Notes under the pieces: generated by a model
What the model was told of the DNA's origin: nothing
The model's input: only the letters and a program-made list of their open reading frames with translations
Databases searched by the model: none
Position numbers and translations under genes: made by a program
Source: Hedera helix
Taxonomy: Eukaryota > Streptophyta > Magnoliopsida > Apiales > Araliaceae
Length of the DNA stretch: 64,000 nt
Assembly: GCA_947179155.2 (NCBI GenBank)
Contig: OX359273.1
Span: 40,942,523-41,006,522, forward strand
Direction: 5' to 3'
Part shown: piece after piece, positions 11,515 through 23,217 of the stretch
Position numbering within the stretch: position 1 is the stretch's first letter
Layout of the letters: every line of letters begins with the position of its first letter

Positions 11515-12223
11515 TATGTGAAAAACAGAAACAAAAGTTATTATCTAAAAAGAAAAGGAAAAACAACAATCATTGACCATATGTCAGCTATCTGCAGACA
11601 AACCCTAGTTTATATACTACCTATGTGCATAAATATGATTAATGATATCTGACTAATGGAAAAGTTAAGGAAAAACAACACCCGCGTGTCACATATCAGC
11701 TATCTACAGATAAACCCTAAATGCATTAAAATGATTAAAGATACTTGACTACTGGAAAGTTAAACAAAAACAACATCTATGGACCACATGTCAGTTATCT
11801 ATAGACAAATGTATTACATATGTGCATAAATACAATTAAAGAATCATTTAGCAGACAGTGACATAGCACAATCAAACAAAAATTAAAATTAAACCCTTTC
11901 TTTATTTCATCGACACAAATACCCACAATTAACCATAAAAAAAATGAGAAATCGTACCTGATAGACCTCTAAATAGTTGTTATTGTCTTCAATCGCAGCC
12001 AAAAAGCCACTTTTTCACTGTAATCAACCAATGTTTCTGGCGTAATCTAGGGTTTTTTCTCTGTCGACTCGTGAAATGGTAAAGATAAGTGATGTGTAGA
12101 TAATTTCACTATCTTTTACTCTGATGCTTGCTGGAATCATTCTCTCGCAGGCAGATCGACCTATGTTCTCATCCAAATCTTAGCCTCTGTGTCTGCTCGT
12201 GTGTTGGAATGATTTACAGACGA
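11515..12223. other. 5' leader region of the MULE transposase
   Basis: Non-coding DNA between the transposase ATG and the right TIR. Short repeated phrases (ATGTCAGCTATCTGCAGACA near 11581, repeated near 11695 and 11788) occur. It probably holds the promoter-proximal leader and an intron. Confidence 0.5.
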
Positions 12224-12470
12224 TATTATTATGTCTTTTACTTTGATGCTGACTAGGATGTATCGCTCACAAACGTGGACGCCACATGGTAAAATATATT
12301 ACATAGAGTGATGCTCTCTCGCACGTGCCTCTTTTGTCGTCTATATTAACTGATTTTGTAACGTTTTGTAAAAAATATTTAATTCAGTAACTCAAGTATA
12401 AAAAAATTCAGTTCAATAATATATTTAAAAATCAAGGTCAAGTGTAGTAATGTAAAAATTATTTAACCCC
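12224..12470 (-). repeat. Right terminal inverted repeat of the MULE
   Basis: Reverse-complement match to 3205-3450. Position and orientation suggest that it drives the minus-strand transposase. Confidence 0.95.
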
Positions 12471-12479
12471 ATAATGATA

Positions 12480-14060
12480 TCCAAAAACCACCAAATAACT
12501 TCTCCATTTACAGCCCCAAATATCAACGCTCTTTATTTTTTGTAAACAAATGCTTATTTATCACGTGGCAGACAGTAACAGGTGACTGGATCAGGATGGG
12601 CCCATATAGTGGAGAGTGGAGTTGAGACGGCCTTTTATCAAGTCTCCAAAATGTTTATCCAAATGCCACTTGTCCGTTAATGCTGAACAGTGACGATTGG
12701 GATGACGTAATTGGCGAGCTTTTGATAACCTGTTGGTCCACGTTAACGTGTGGACTTGCGCGTCCTATTGCTAATGTTTATCTCCTCACCTTATTTTGGA
12801 CCCTATATTTTCCTACCCGCGCGCACACACCCCGTTAACACTACTCACATTTGACATTACCAATTATTGCTCTCACATATATATATTTTTTGAAAGTTTC
12901 ATTTTTTGAAAAATATAATATAATTTAATAATTAAATATATAATTATTTATTATAATATCAATAATTAATTAAATTTCATCAAATGAGAAAAAAAACACA
13001 AATAAAGAACAAATAAATTTCACATAAAAAAATAAATTCACCAAAGTAAAAATCAAATTTAAGACCTAAAAATCACATTATCAATTTTAACCACTGAACT
13101 AAGACTTCATCGACTTACTATCACACATTTATCAAGGCATTTTTTTGGCTGATGGTAGTAATATAAATAGAATTAAAAATTGATATACTGACAATTTATA
13201 CATAAGCGTAACACCATTCATAATGAAGTGTTATGATCTAACACTATTTATATAAACATTGATAATGCATAAAATTTTAATTTAGAAAAAAACATAATTT
13301 TTTTATATTTGTCATTGTAATTTATATTAGATTATAATTATTAAATTTTAACTTATTACTTTCAAGATAAAAATTAAATCTCGATATTTACAAATTTTGC
13401 AGCCTCCTTTTTCTTTTCTTTTTTTGACATTAAGGGATTATTACTTCTATCCCGAAACATAGAAAACATCTCTAAAAAAATAAAAATAAAAATAGAAACT
13501 AAGAATAAACAAGAAAATCATTGTATAACTTTTGTTTTACTCTCTTTAGTTGATTTTGAATTTTTAAATATTTACCAATCTCTAGTATTTATAAATTACT
13601 CCATCCCTTTTGATAAAAATATCTCAAAAATAATTTTCATATTAATAAGAAAACAAAATTAAAGGAGAAAGTATAAAAATGTATTCAGAGTCTATTTATA
13701 AATATATTTATTTTATATTATTTTTTTCGAAATACAAATTAAAAAATTATTAAATAAATAAAATTAATATATGAGTCACTTTTCCTCTAACACTCGTTTT
13801 TTAAAAGAACGTAAAATAAATATATGTATAGATAGACTCGTTCTCTTTGTTAGAAAAAAAAAATGTCTGTGTGAACTGTGTGCACAATAAATTTATCTTG
13901 TATCCGGTGATTTGGTCGGTGTAATAGACTCATGCTTCAGTGATATGCACTCTTCTAATTGGCGCGTGGCAATAAATTCGAAAAGAGGCATCCGTCATGA
14001 ACTCATAAGTAGCAACTTGGAATCCATCGCGCCAGTCACTGATATACTGCCACGTCCCCA
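12480..14060. other. Spacer between the MULE and the glutaredoxin promoter
   Basis: 12,540-12,830 is more GC-rich and unique-looking. 12,870-13,860 is very AT-rich without ORFs. No gene, domain or RNA gene recognised. The last ~200 bp are GC-richer and merge into the glutaredoxin promoter. Confidence 0.55.
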
Positions 14061-14070
14061 ATAGTAGCCG

Positions 14071-14102
14071 TGACGCTCAACAGTACGTCACAGCCGTTGA
14101 CG
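14071..14102. promoter_or_regulatory. as-1-like cluster: three TGACG motifs upstream of the GRXC9-type gene
   Basis: TGACG at 14071-14075, CGTCA at 14086-14090 and TGACG at 14098-14102 lie 133-164 bp upstream of the start codon. The last is preceded by T, so it also gives the TTGAC core of a W-box. TGACG pairs are the binding sites of TGA bZIP factors; Arabidopsis GRXC9/GRX480 is known to be induced by salicylic acid through as-1-like sites. That this cluster works the same way is inference. Confidence 0.7.
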
Positions 14103-14130
14103 TTAAAGTCTCCCCTTCCTCCCTGCCCAA

Positions 14131-14234
14131 TCATAATATAATCACCCACAATCCCATTGCCTCTCTTCCCCTTTCCCTCTCTCTCCAACAATTTCTCTCT
14201 CTAAAATCTAATCTGTCCCGAACTAATAGATACC
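14131..14234 (+). promoter_or_regulatory. Probable core promoter and CT-rich 5' leader of the glutaredoxin gene
   Basis: A weak TATA-like stretch (ATAATATAATC, 14133-14143) is followed by a CT-rich leader (TCTCTTCCCCTTTCC and similar) up to the ATG at 14235, as is usual for plant 5' leaders. Confidence 0.4.
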
Positions 14235-14660
14235 ATGCAAGCAATCCCAAACAAAACTTGGCTCCCCACCACCGCCGGCGGCCAGTCACAGCCGGATGAC
14301 GCCAAAGAAAACGCTATAAACGTGCAAAAACTGGTGGAGGAGAATGCGGTTATAGTGTTTGGGCGGCGGGGGTGTTGTATGTGCTATGTGGCCAAGCATT
14401 TGCTACTAGGGCTTGGTGTAAACCCTCTCATTTTCTATGTTGATGAGCCAGATGAAGCTGCGGTGATGAATGAATTCTCGAGAATTATCGGTGGTGGTGG
14501 TTGTGGCGGCGCAGATGACGGCGCAGATTACCAGCCGCCCAAGTTTCCGGCGGTTTTTATTGGCGGGAAGTTGTTTGGAGGGCTGGAAAGAGTCATGACT
14601 ACTCATATTTCTGGCGAATTGGTACCTATATTGAAAGAAGCTAAGGCTCTTTGGCTTTGA
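14235..14660 (+). CDS. GRXC9: CC-type (ROXY) glutaredoxin, GRXC9/GRX480-like
   Basis: A 141-residue single-exon glutaredoxin. The active site is C47-C48-M49-C50 (GRRGCCMC), the CC-type signature found only in land plants. The cis-proline is at about 105 (KFPAVFIGG) and the glutathione-binding GG at 115-116. The protein ends in ALWL (138-141), the C-terminal motif ROXY proteins need to bind TGA factors. HISGELVPILKE before it matches Arabidopsis GRXC9 closely. CC-type glutaredoxins sit with TGA factors in nucleus and cytosol and tune salicylate/jasmonate crosstalk and detoxification genes. A Gly/Asp-rich insertion (86-98) is longer than in relatives I recall. The ATG at 14235 is the first in frame and follows the CT-rich leader. 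Intact. Confidence 0.95.
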   Translation: MQAIPNKTWLPTTAGGQSQPDDAKENAINVQKLVEENAVIVFGRRGCCMCYVAKHLLLGLGVNPLIFYVDEPDEAAVMNEFSRIIGGGGCGGADDGADYQPPKFPAVFIGGKLFGGLERVMTTHISGELVPILKEAKALWL

Positions 14661-16667
14661 CGACTCAGTCAGCCTCTTTTGTAATTTTTGTTGAAAATAA
14701 TACCTTTGAGTTCTTCAATCTATTGCGACAAAAATTTGTTGACGAATTTTCTCTTACGTTTCAATCGTCTTTTTGGCAAATAATGTAATTTAGGAGTTTG
14801 AGCTTCTAAATCATGTAATTTTTGCCTTCTAATATATTTAAAATAAGCTTCTAGAATCATCCCCACATTCACAATTCACAAGTTTCACGAATATAAAAAT
14901 TAAAAAATTGATATTTTTACATAATTTTTTAGATATTTTTATATAAAAAATATCATTATAAATATGTAACGACGAATTTAACTGTTGTTATAGGTTTATA
15001 ACGATAATTTATATTTAAAAATATTATTTTTTTTTATAAAAATATTACTTTCCTAAAAATTATTACGACCACTAGTTATTTAAATTTCTTTTATAAATGT
15101 TTATTTCATCAATCCTTCGATCTTCTACCTACTGGCTATCATTTCAGTAATTGAAATTTAAACATTATTCTTATGAACTGTGAATGTTAATTGGAAGTTA
15201 GAATATTATGAGTACCATGGTTCGTACCAGTAATGGAGGGAGTATAGGGGCCGGCAGGGCCAAGCTACGTACCCTGAGATTTTTAACTTTTTTTTATGTT
15301 TATAAAATTTTAATTTTTTTTAGGCCGTACGAGATTTATAAAATAATAGATATTATATATAATATTTTATTGAAAAAAAATAAAAAATACTATTTTTTTT
15401 AATGTTATAATATGTTACAATAATTTATTAACAAGAATCGCATTTTGAATTAATAAAAGTGAGTCATATTAATGAACCAAATGACTAACTATAAAAAGAA
15501 TTTATTTCTTTTGTTCTCTTTTTTGGTTATTATTAAACAAATGTTAAATTTTATTGTCTTTTTGTGTTCTACTTCGTGTACTATTAAGGGTCCATATATA
15601 TTGCATATAAAAAAATCTTATAAAAACCAGAAGTTTACTTTTTTTACAAAATTTTGAAACTGGGTAATGCCCCCAACTTCACCAATTATTCATCACATTA
15701 CTATATTATGTCCAGGCCCCTCAGAAAATAAAATTCCTGACTTTGTCCCTAAATAATACTAAAAACTATGTAATTACTTGATGGATTCTTCAATGGGAAT
15801 TAAAGATATGAAGTTAAAATAAGGAAATTTCACCTCATGTTCCTTTTTATTTTGACTTGGATAATTAATTCAACTATGGCTTTGTCCTCTGGTTTGATTT
15901 CGTATTTAAAAACAATCAAGCCTTGTTCAACCTTTTTTTATTTAATAGAGAAGAAGAGGAAATGAGAAGGATGGAAATGAAAAGGAAATTATAATTGCCT
16001 GCCCTTGGTATGATATTCTCTGCTTTGATTTGAACTGCCAATGTGACATGACGACAACAAAAACTTAACAAAATCCATTCAACCATGAGGGTATGCACAA
16101 TCACATGAAAATCAATATGGGCAAGTGTGCGTATATAATATCAAATATAACTTAAAATATTAAATTTTAATTTTAATTATTGAAAGATGGAGTTTGACAT
16201 AAAAATTTATATAAAATATTATTTTTAATAATTAAAAAATATATAATACTTATAATAATATTTAATTATAATATATGTAAAATTATCAAATCAATATATG
16301 TATATGCGAAAGAGACAATACATGTCATGTATTACTCGAGTTGCCCTTTGGGCTTGTAAGGTACGTAGCTACTTGAAAATTATCACTCTAAAGAGACGTC
16401 AATGACTTCTTGACATGATACTTGGACTAATACTTAGAACTATTATGTTATAAATTTCATTCTTGTTACTTTATTTATTATTTTTTTTGTGAAATTTTAT
16501 TACCTCGTATTTTGAACTAATATGTTATAAATTCCGTTCTTGTTACTTAACTTTTTTTTTCTTATTGTGAAATTTTATTACCTCATTGTGAAGTTTGAAT
16601 TCTCTCATACATGAGTGTGACATTTGCTTAATTAATGTTGAGAGACTGGTAAAATTGCTTATGTAAT

Positions 16668-16705
<38 letters not shown>

Positions 16706-17298
16706 AAAGTAGACACTTGTCATTATATTGTCGTAGACAAGCAAGTTTGCATCACTAACTAATTCTATGCGGTTCAAAGGTTATAATTAGTTGTGTGCTA
16801 TAAATAGACAGCTAGTGCATAATATTAGCAGATAGGCCATAATTTATTTGACGATTTTGACTATAAAAATAGATGTAGAGTGAAGAAGCTAGGAAATTAT
16901 TCCATTTAAGGTAAATAAATTTCTCTTTGCATGGAACTTTTGTTCACTTCATTTCCTTGAAATTTCTCCTAATGTGGACATGTGAAAAAATGATCCCAAC
17001 TGTCATGAATGTATGATTAATGTTATTCAAGGTAAAAATTTCAATTCCCTCATCTTATAACTGCATCTTATTTTCTCTTAATTAATTTCAAAATTAAATA
17101 TGCATTTATATATTAAAACTATAAAGTGACATAATTTTTTTAATTTGTCATATTATTTTTTTACTATTATTTTCAATACCACGTCATTATTAATAAACTT
17201 TTAGTTAATATTATAAATACATCTGATAACGTAAAATTATTCTTAAAAACTGTCATCCTTAAATCTTAAAAATGAAGGGCGTATAAATTAAAATGGCA
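14661..17298. other. AT-rich spacer downstream of the glutaredoxin
   Basis: Holds the glutaredoxin 3' UTR, an (AT)n microsatellite at ~16673-16702, and a possible old DNA-transposon relic at ~15235-15760 (GGGGCCGGCAGGGCC at one end, AGGCCCCTCAG at the other). No ORF with recognisable sequence. Confidence 0.5.
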
Positions 17299-17447
17299 CA
17301 GGTTGAAACAGTTGAATGATGATGATGAAGAGGCTGATGTGGGCAGCAAATTAGCTAAACTAATGAACAAGGAGAGTTATGTCTGTATGAAGAAGGTTTG
17401 AAGGAATGCAAGGAGAGTATTTATGCTGTTCTGAAATCTTCAAGTTA
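17299..17447 (+). pseudogene. Unidentified coding-like fragment
   Basis: After a good acceptor (GGCACAG) there is a coding-looking stretch, LKQLNDDDEEADVGSKLAKL, and then, after a one-base frame change, LYEEGLKECKESIYAVLKSS followed by TAG. Composition is unlike the flanking spacer. I do not recognise the family. It could be the last exon of a decayed gene or chance. Confidence 0.3.
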
Positions 17448-18050
17448 GGTAAAACAGGTAGGTTTGTTTTTCAATTTCTTGTTATTCATCTCAATTATGC
17501 ACAACCAGACCAATAGCAAGTGGAAATAAAGATAATTGGATGGTATTTTAAGAAGTTAGGTCATGTATAAATCCATGACTTGTAACACCAATTTTTTCTA
17601 AGGATGGGATACAGCTACATGGAGCAGTATATATATGTGCAACGTATATGTGCAACGTTTGGGGCAATAATGTATATATATCGACTCAATTTCTTGCAAT
17701 TGGATCAATTTTATATGTACCAAGTCGGTAGTTTTGATCAAGCTTGGTTGGTGTTATGATATGGATCTTGTGCAATGTTCTTTGATTAAATCCAGCGTGT
17801 GCTAATTAGTCATGCCATATATATATGTTCTAGTAGTTCAGATTGGTGTAATTGTTTAGGGGTTTGGTCACTTATGATCAGGTGTATCCATGGTTCAAGA
17901 TTGGACCGATCCAAAATTCAAACTTTATGAATTTTGGTATCTTTTCGTACTAAATATTTTGCCTTCTACTAAAAAAAGAGACTGATGTGGTTGAGTACAT
18001 GATATTTGAAAATTTCTTCTTATTCGGTGACCTTTCGATGTGTGACTAAT
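17448..18050. other. Spacer, no gene seen
   Basis: No ORF or domain. Contains a short TATATATGTGCAACG duplication near 17630-17655. Confidence 0.5.
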
Positions 18051-18580
18051 GTTTTAAAACCGGACCGGTCATCAAGCTAATAAAATTATCAGGTAGATAG
18101 ATCACCGGTTTAATCAGTGGTCAAATTATTATTGACTCAGTGACGTCATTAATATGTAATAAATAATAAATATATTAATTATTATAATATATAATATTTA
18201 TCAAATATGTAAAATTAATCAATTTATCAAATAGTATTAATTTTGATTTTTTAAAATTAATTGAAATTTTAAATTAATGAGATTCATTTAATTTTAAAAA
18301 TAATAAATGAGAGTCTTTTTGAAATAATTTATAATTTATTTATTTATTAGCACTATTAAACTGTTACAACAAAGTGGGTAGAATTTGAATTCAAGCCCAC
18401 GATAAGTAATTTTTATTTTTTTTATATAGTAAGCTTGAACCGGTAAAATCGATAAACTAGTGATCGGTTCATTGAATTTTATCGATTTTTTGTCAAAACT
18501 GGTTAAATGGGTCAAACCAGGCCGGAGTACGGATCGATTCTGATTTTTTTCAGTTAAACTGTTAGGTTGGTCCATAAAAC
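18051..18580. mobile_element. Probable non-autonomous DNA transposon (~530 bp)
   Basis: GTTTTAAAACCGGACCGGTC at 18051 and the partly inverted GGTTGGTCCATAAAAC ending near 18580 bracket a segment rich in ACCGGTTTAATC / GATCGGTTCATT phrases that repeat in both orientations. The GTTTTAAAACCGG start is common in plant DNA-transposon derivatives. Ends are approximate and no target duplication was confirmed. Confidence 0.5.
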
Positions 18581-20280
18581 ATTGCGTGTGTCTACATATT
18601 TCTTGGAAAAGATATGTAGCAACCCAATCGTCATATTGCGTTTGAATCGGAGGAATAAAATAATTTTAAGATATTTTAAGTATATGTTTGGTTGTTAGTA
18701 GGGGTGAGTAGTATAATATGATAATAAAATTATCACACATATCAATTCTGTTGAAATAAATTTTATTCCACCATCTCTCACATAAAATAAAAATTAAAAA
18801 GATGAAATAAATTTTCATTCTATTATCGTGGTTTATCCTCCAAAATAATTATTAAATATATTATTTTTATTATTTATTTTTTTCATTCCATTTTCTTAGT
18901 CTAAACGTAGCGTATCTTCATTTCATTTTTTGGTATAATAAGCGTCTAGTAGTTTTCTTTAATAAGAGGTTCTACAAATTAGTGGTTGATTGGTATGTCT
19001 AGCACACAAAAAAAAAAGAAAAAGAAAAAAGAATCCCCCAACTAATTGATAGCGAAGTAAAGGATTGTCAACAAAGGCGGGTGTTATAGTGGGTTGTAGA
19101 TTCTTACGGTAGACTTTGATCGCCAATAGCACATTTTGAAGAGCCCAAAAAATGAAGAAAACCTTGGAGGTCTCAGTTTTATTCGGCCTATTATTATCTC
19201 TGACAATAGTTGTCATGCATATTATGGTCTAGGTCCAAATATTTCTAAATTCTACACAAACGAACAAAAAATATGGGGAATGTTGATGCAAGTCAAAAGT
19301 TTATTTTGAAGGATTATAGGCCAGGATCTAACCTTGACCATAAGACGCACGGTATGAAATTCGATTACAAGTAGTAATTGCTTTTTTCAAGCTTTGTACA
19401 TGGGCATGGGCCCTTTGTGTTTCGTATCGTTTTTTAATTGTATGTATGGGCATAGCATATAAGAATATAATAAAGAATCATTGTGATAATTTAATTCAGT
19501 CTTATATCAATTAATATAAAATATTTAAATGTATATATAAAAATTTAATATTATTATCATTAATAATTTTAGTCATAATATTTTGGGCGAGCTTGTGTTG
19601 CGTTAAGATGACTAAAAAAAATATTATTGAGAATGCCTATTAATTTGGGTCTTATTGTACTATAATTTGATTCGAAATTTGACCCACTTTATATAATTTG
19701 ATTTCATACATGTTTCTCTGTATAATTTTACTAGTAGATTACTGTTAAAAATACAAATAAGTCTACACACACAACAACTAATCACAGCATTAAACAGTTC
19801 ATTTATTTACACTATTAAAATATGGAGTTTGATACTGATTTTAATATCACACCTCACTTTTTAATAATATAAATAAATATAATATTTGATATAATATTTA
19901 ATTGTTATGCATTTATACTTATCCTAAAAATGCTCCTTCCATCCCATAATAATTGCATCACATTTACTTTGGGCTGCCCCACATTATTTGCAACATCTCT
20001 ACTTTCGGAAAATTTTACTAGATTAAATGGTCAAGTTACCCTTAATTGTCCAACATAATTAATACATTAAGTGCTCACATTCCCACCATGGGTATGAAAA
20101 ATCCAATTTTGTTGCACTTTTTTTTGTTGTTACTGTATTTGGCTCATATTTAAACATACACCCTCCACCTTAAACTTGGATATTCAAGAAATTCAAAATT
20201 TTGGCACCAATTTTTAACTTTTTTGAGATGCTAAAATGTGGTGTAATATCTTCAAGTATTAGATTAGAGTTCGCACAATT
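18581..20280. other. AT-rich spacer, possible degraded MITE at 18680-18915
   Basis: At 18685 TATATGTTTGGTTG and at 18900 CTAAACGTAGCG form imperfect inverted ends around an ATTTTATTCCA-rich core, suggesting an old MITE. The rest holds no recognised gene. Confidence 0.4.
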
Positions 20281-20285
20281 CTTAT

Positions 20286-20520
20286 GCTATATTTAGATTG
20301 AAGAAATAAAATTAGTGAAAGAATGAAATAGAGAAAGAAATAGAATGGAGAGTGAAATGAGTCATTTCAGACCCTCCCTTTAAGGAATAAAATTCATAAA
20401 TTTGGGAATAATGAAAATAATTCATTCTATTATAATAAAACAACTAAATACGATTTTTTCATTCAACACGAATGAGTCATTCTATTTTCACATTTATTTT
20501 TTCAATCCAAACGTAATATT
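20286..20520. mobile_element. MITE (~235 bp)
   Basis: TATATTTAGATTGAAGAAAT at 20288 is inverted as ATTTATTTTTTCAATCCAAA at 20498, continuing CGTAATAT. The interior (GAATGAAAT / ATTCATTCTA) is also partly palindromic. No coding capacity. Exact ends and target duplication are not resolved. Confidence 0.6.
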
Positions 20521-20658
20521 AATATGTGAAATATGTGCGATATTTGTGCTCCACATTTTAACATTTGCACTTCATCTTACTTCTTAGAGCGCATCAAATT
20601 ACATATTAGTCCTTCATGTGTGGATGATATAGTTTGCCATTTACTTTGAAACGTAAAT

Positions 20659-23217
20659 ATGAGGCCCTGTGAAGAAGTTTATAATTTATATGTAAGTAAA
20701 TACACGTCTGACATGTGCATGTCACTGGATTATGATAAATTTCCCAAAATTGTAATACAAGTGCTAGATGGCCTTTTATCAAAGTATGAAGCATCATCTC
20801 ATGGCCCAGAAAAATTCAGGAAATTGACAGTTTTCTTACAATAAAGGTTTGTATTGTTTTTCTTTTATTTCCAAAGATTTGTTATTATCTATCTGCTTCT
20901 ATCTAAAATGTTTAACTTCCCAGTTTGGAAGGTCCAGTTCTCGACCTTATCAGGAAGCAAATAGATCAAGTTGGATCAGAGAAGAGTTCCCTCACATTGA
21001 AGTGCCGCTTAATTGGAGATAAAATGGGATTACTTAACAAGCAACTAGAAGCTAGTGAGAAGTATGAATCTGAATATTTTAAACACTATGAGGATGCTAT
21101 AAATGACAAGAAGCAGCTTGTGGATGACTATATGAGTCGTATATCCAATCTCCAGAGCAAATGTAGCTCAGTGGAAGAGAGGAGTTCCAGCTTATCAAAA
21201 ATCATGGATTCTGCCAGGCAGGAAGCCGCGGAATGGAAAAGAAAGTATGAACAAATTCTATCAAAGCAAAAGGCAGAGGAAGACCATACCAGTTCGGAAA
21301 TTGCAATTCTCAAGTCCAGAAGCAGTGCTGCTGAAGCAAGGTTGGCTGCTGCTCGAGAACAGACAAAATCTGCTCAAGAGGACCCCGGGGAGTGTAAAGG
21401 GAAGTATGACACTGCTGTTAGAAAAGTGAAAATTGCTCTTGAGAAGGCAGCAGTTGTTCAAGGACTCTCAAATAAGCAAACACAACTGAGGGAAGTTGCT
21501 CTGAGAGATGAAGTTTCTGTTACCCTTGCCGATAAGGTGAATTCTCTTGCATCCCCTCTCTCTCGCTCTCACACACGCAGATCCACACGTTTATTGTGCT
21601 CTAAACTATCAAGGTGTACGTTTGAGGACTAAAATAGTTTCTCATTAAACTGCAGGAAGAGGAAATTAAAGATAAGGAAGCAAAGATTGAACATGCCGAA
21701 CAACGAGTGACAACTTTGAGTTTGGAGCTGAAGGTAAGGATTGGCTGCTTTTACATTTAAACAGAAACTACTAATTTATGTGTGGACACATTGTTAGGAT
21801 TGACATATAGACTGAGTAGGATGGATCACAATTTGATGATTACTAATTCATGACACGCGGGAGATACTACACCTGGGGTTGGAGTCCGCTTTGAGAGGGT
21901 ACGCGGCATGTGGTTTTTTTGGTTGGAGGTAGTTCTCGTATTATGTACTTTACAAATCAAGTTAAGCTTGTTATGAAACTGTGAAAAATGTTAAAAGTAG
22001 GGTAACGAACTGTTGATAATAGTAGAATTTACTTGCTATTATATTTTACTGGAAGGAAACTACAGTGATCTACCTTTGAGTAGCATTATGTATTTATGTA
22101 CTCATCTATTCATATATCTTGTTCTTTGTGCAGGCTGCTGAGTCAAAGATTAGAAATTATTATATGGAGATATCAAATCTAAAGCTTGAAATTAAGGAAT
22201 TAGGTGAGAGGTTGGAAAGTTCAAATGCTACTTCACAGTCGTTTGAAAGAGAAGCTAGAATTTTGGAACAGGAAAGAGTTCATCCGGAGGAGAAGTATCA
22301 CTCCGAGTTTGATAGAAGTCCAGGAAAAATGTAAAATTGCTGAGAAAGAAGCTAAAAGAGCTACTGAGTTGGCTGATAAAGCACTAGATAAAGCTGTCAG
22401 TTCCCAAAAGACGCACAGAGTATAGCAATGGAAAGACAACCAAATTGAGAGGGCTGAGAGGCACTTTGAAAGTTTGGAAAGGCAAAAAACTGACCTGGCT
22501 AATGAAGTAGAGAGGTACAGAGTTGCTGAGATGGAAGCATTGTCCAAAGTTGCAATTCTTGAAGCAAGGGTTGAAGAAAGGGAGAAAGAAATCGAGTCAT
22601 TATTGAAATCAAATAATGTACAGAGGGCTAGTACCGTTCAAGTCCTTGAGAGTATTTTGGAGACTGAACGTACAGCACGTGCAGAGGCTACTAACAGGGC
22701 AGAAGCACTATCTGTTCAGCTACAAGCCACGCAAGGCAAACTTGATTTACTCCAGCAGCAAATGACTGCAGTTCGCCTCAATGAAACAGCATTGGATAGT
22801 AAACTGAAAACTGCTTCCCGTGGAAAGCGTGCAAGAGTTGGTTACTATGAAGTGGGCATGGAATCCGCTTATGATGTGGATGTGGACATCAATGACAGAA
22901 CATTAAAAGGAAATAAACGTTCGAAGAGTACAACTAGCCTTCTAAAGTTCACAATGCCAGAAGATGGTTCGGTTTACGAGGGTGAAGAAGAGATCAGCAG
23001 CCAACAGACCAATTCTGAAGATTACACAAAGTTCATGGTACAAAAACTTAAGCAAGAAGTCACAAAACATAATTTTGGTGCAGAGATACTCGAACTTAAG
23101 AATCCAAACAAGAAAGACGGTCGCTCTCTATGAGAGACGTGTTCTTAATAAGGTCAGAAATTTCGTGATTTATCTGGAAAAGGTGGTGGTTGTCTGCCAA
23201 GGAGTAACTTGAGCAAT
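20659..23217 (+). pseudogene. Guanylate-binding-protein-like (GBPL) pseudogene, C-terminal coiled coil only
   Basis: Exons at about 20659-20844, 20924-21536, 21656-21733 and 22134-23160, with canonical introns, encode the coiled coil of plant GBPL proteins (GLLNKQLEASEKYESEY; AEWKRKYEQILSKQKAEED; VEEREKEIESLLKSNN; KLKQEVTKHNFGAEI). The nearest relative I recall is Arabidopsis GBPL3 (At5g46070), a dynamin-like GTPase of defence condensates and the nuclear periphery. The N-terminal GTPase domain is absent. Lesions: TAA at 20842-20844 where a glutamine codon is expected (CAA to TAA); a small deletion and frameshift near 22315; a stop and deletion near 22424; a frameshift near 23117 just before the conserved ALYE end. 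Retained introns show a genomic, not retroposed, copy. Confidence 0.9.

Larger units (their letters stand above)
3205..12470. mobile_element. Mutator-like element (MULE), 9.27 kb, two convergent genes, with a nested solo LTR
   Basis: Near-identical inverted ends (GGGTTAAATAA at 3205, TTATTTAACCCC ending at 12470) extend for ~247 bp. They are flanked by 9-bp target duplications, ATAACGATA (3196-3204) and ATAATGATA (12471-12479), with one C/T difference; 9 bp is the MULE hallmark. Inside are a minus-strand MuDR-type transposase (11514 down to about 5220) starting inside the right TIR, and a plus-strand GRF zinc-finger gene (3571-4332) starting inside the left TIR. The two converge on a repeat-rich centre (4340-5200). 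Subtracting the nested LTR leaves ~6.2 kb. Both genes carry disabling mutations, so this copy cannot be autonomous now. Confidence 0.95.
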
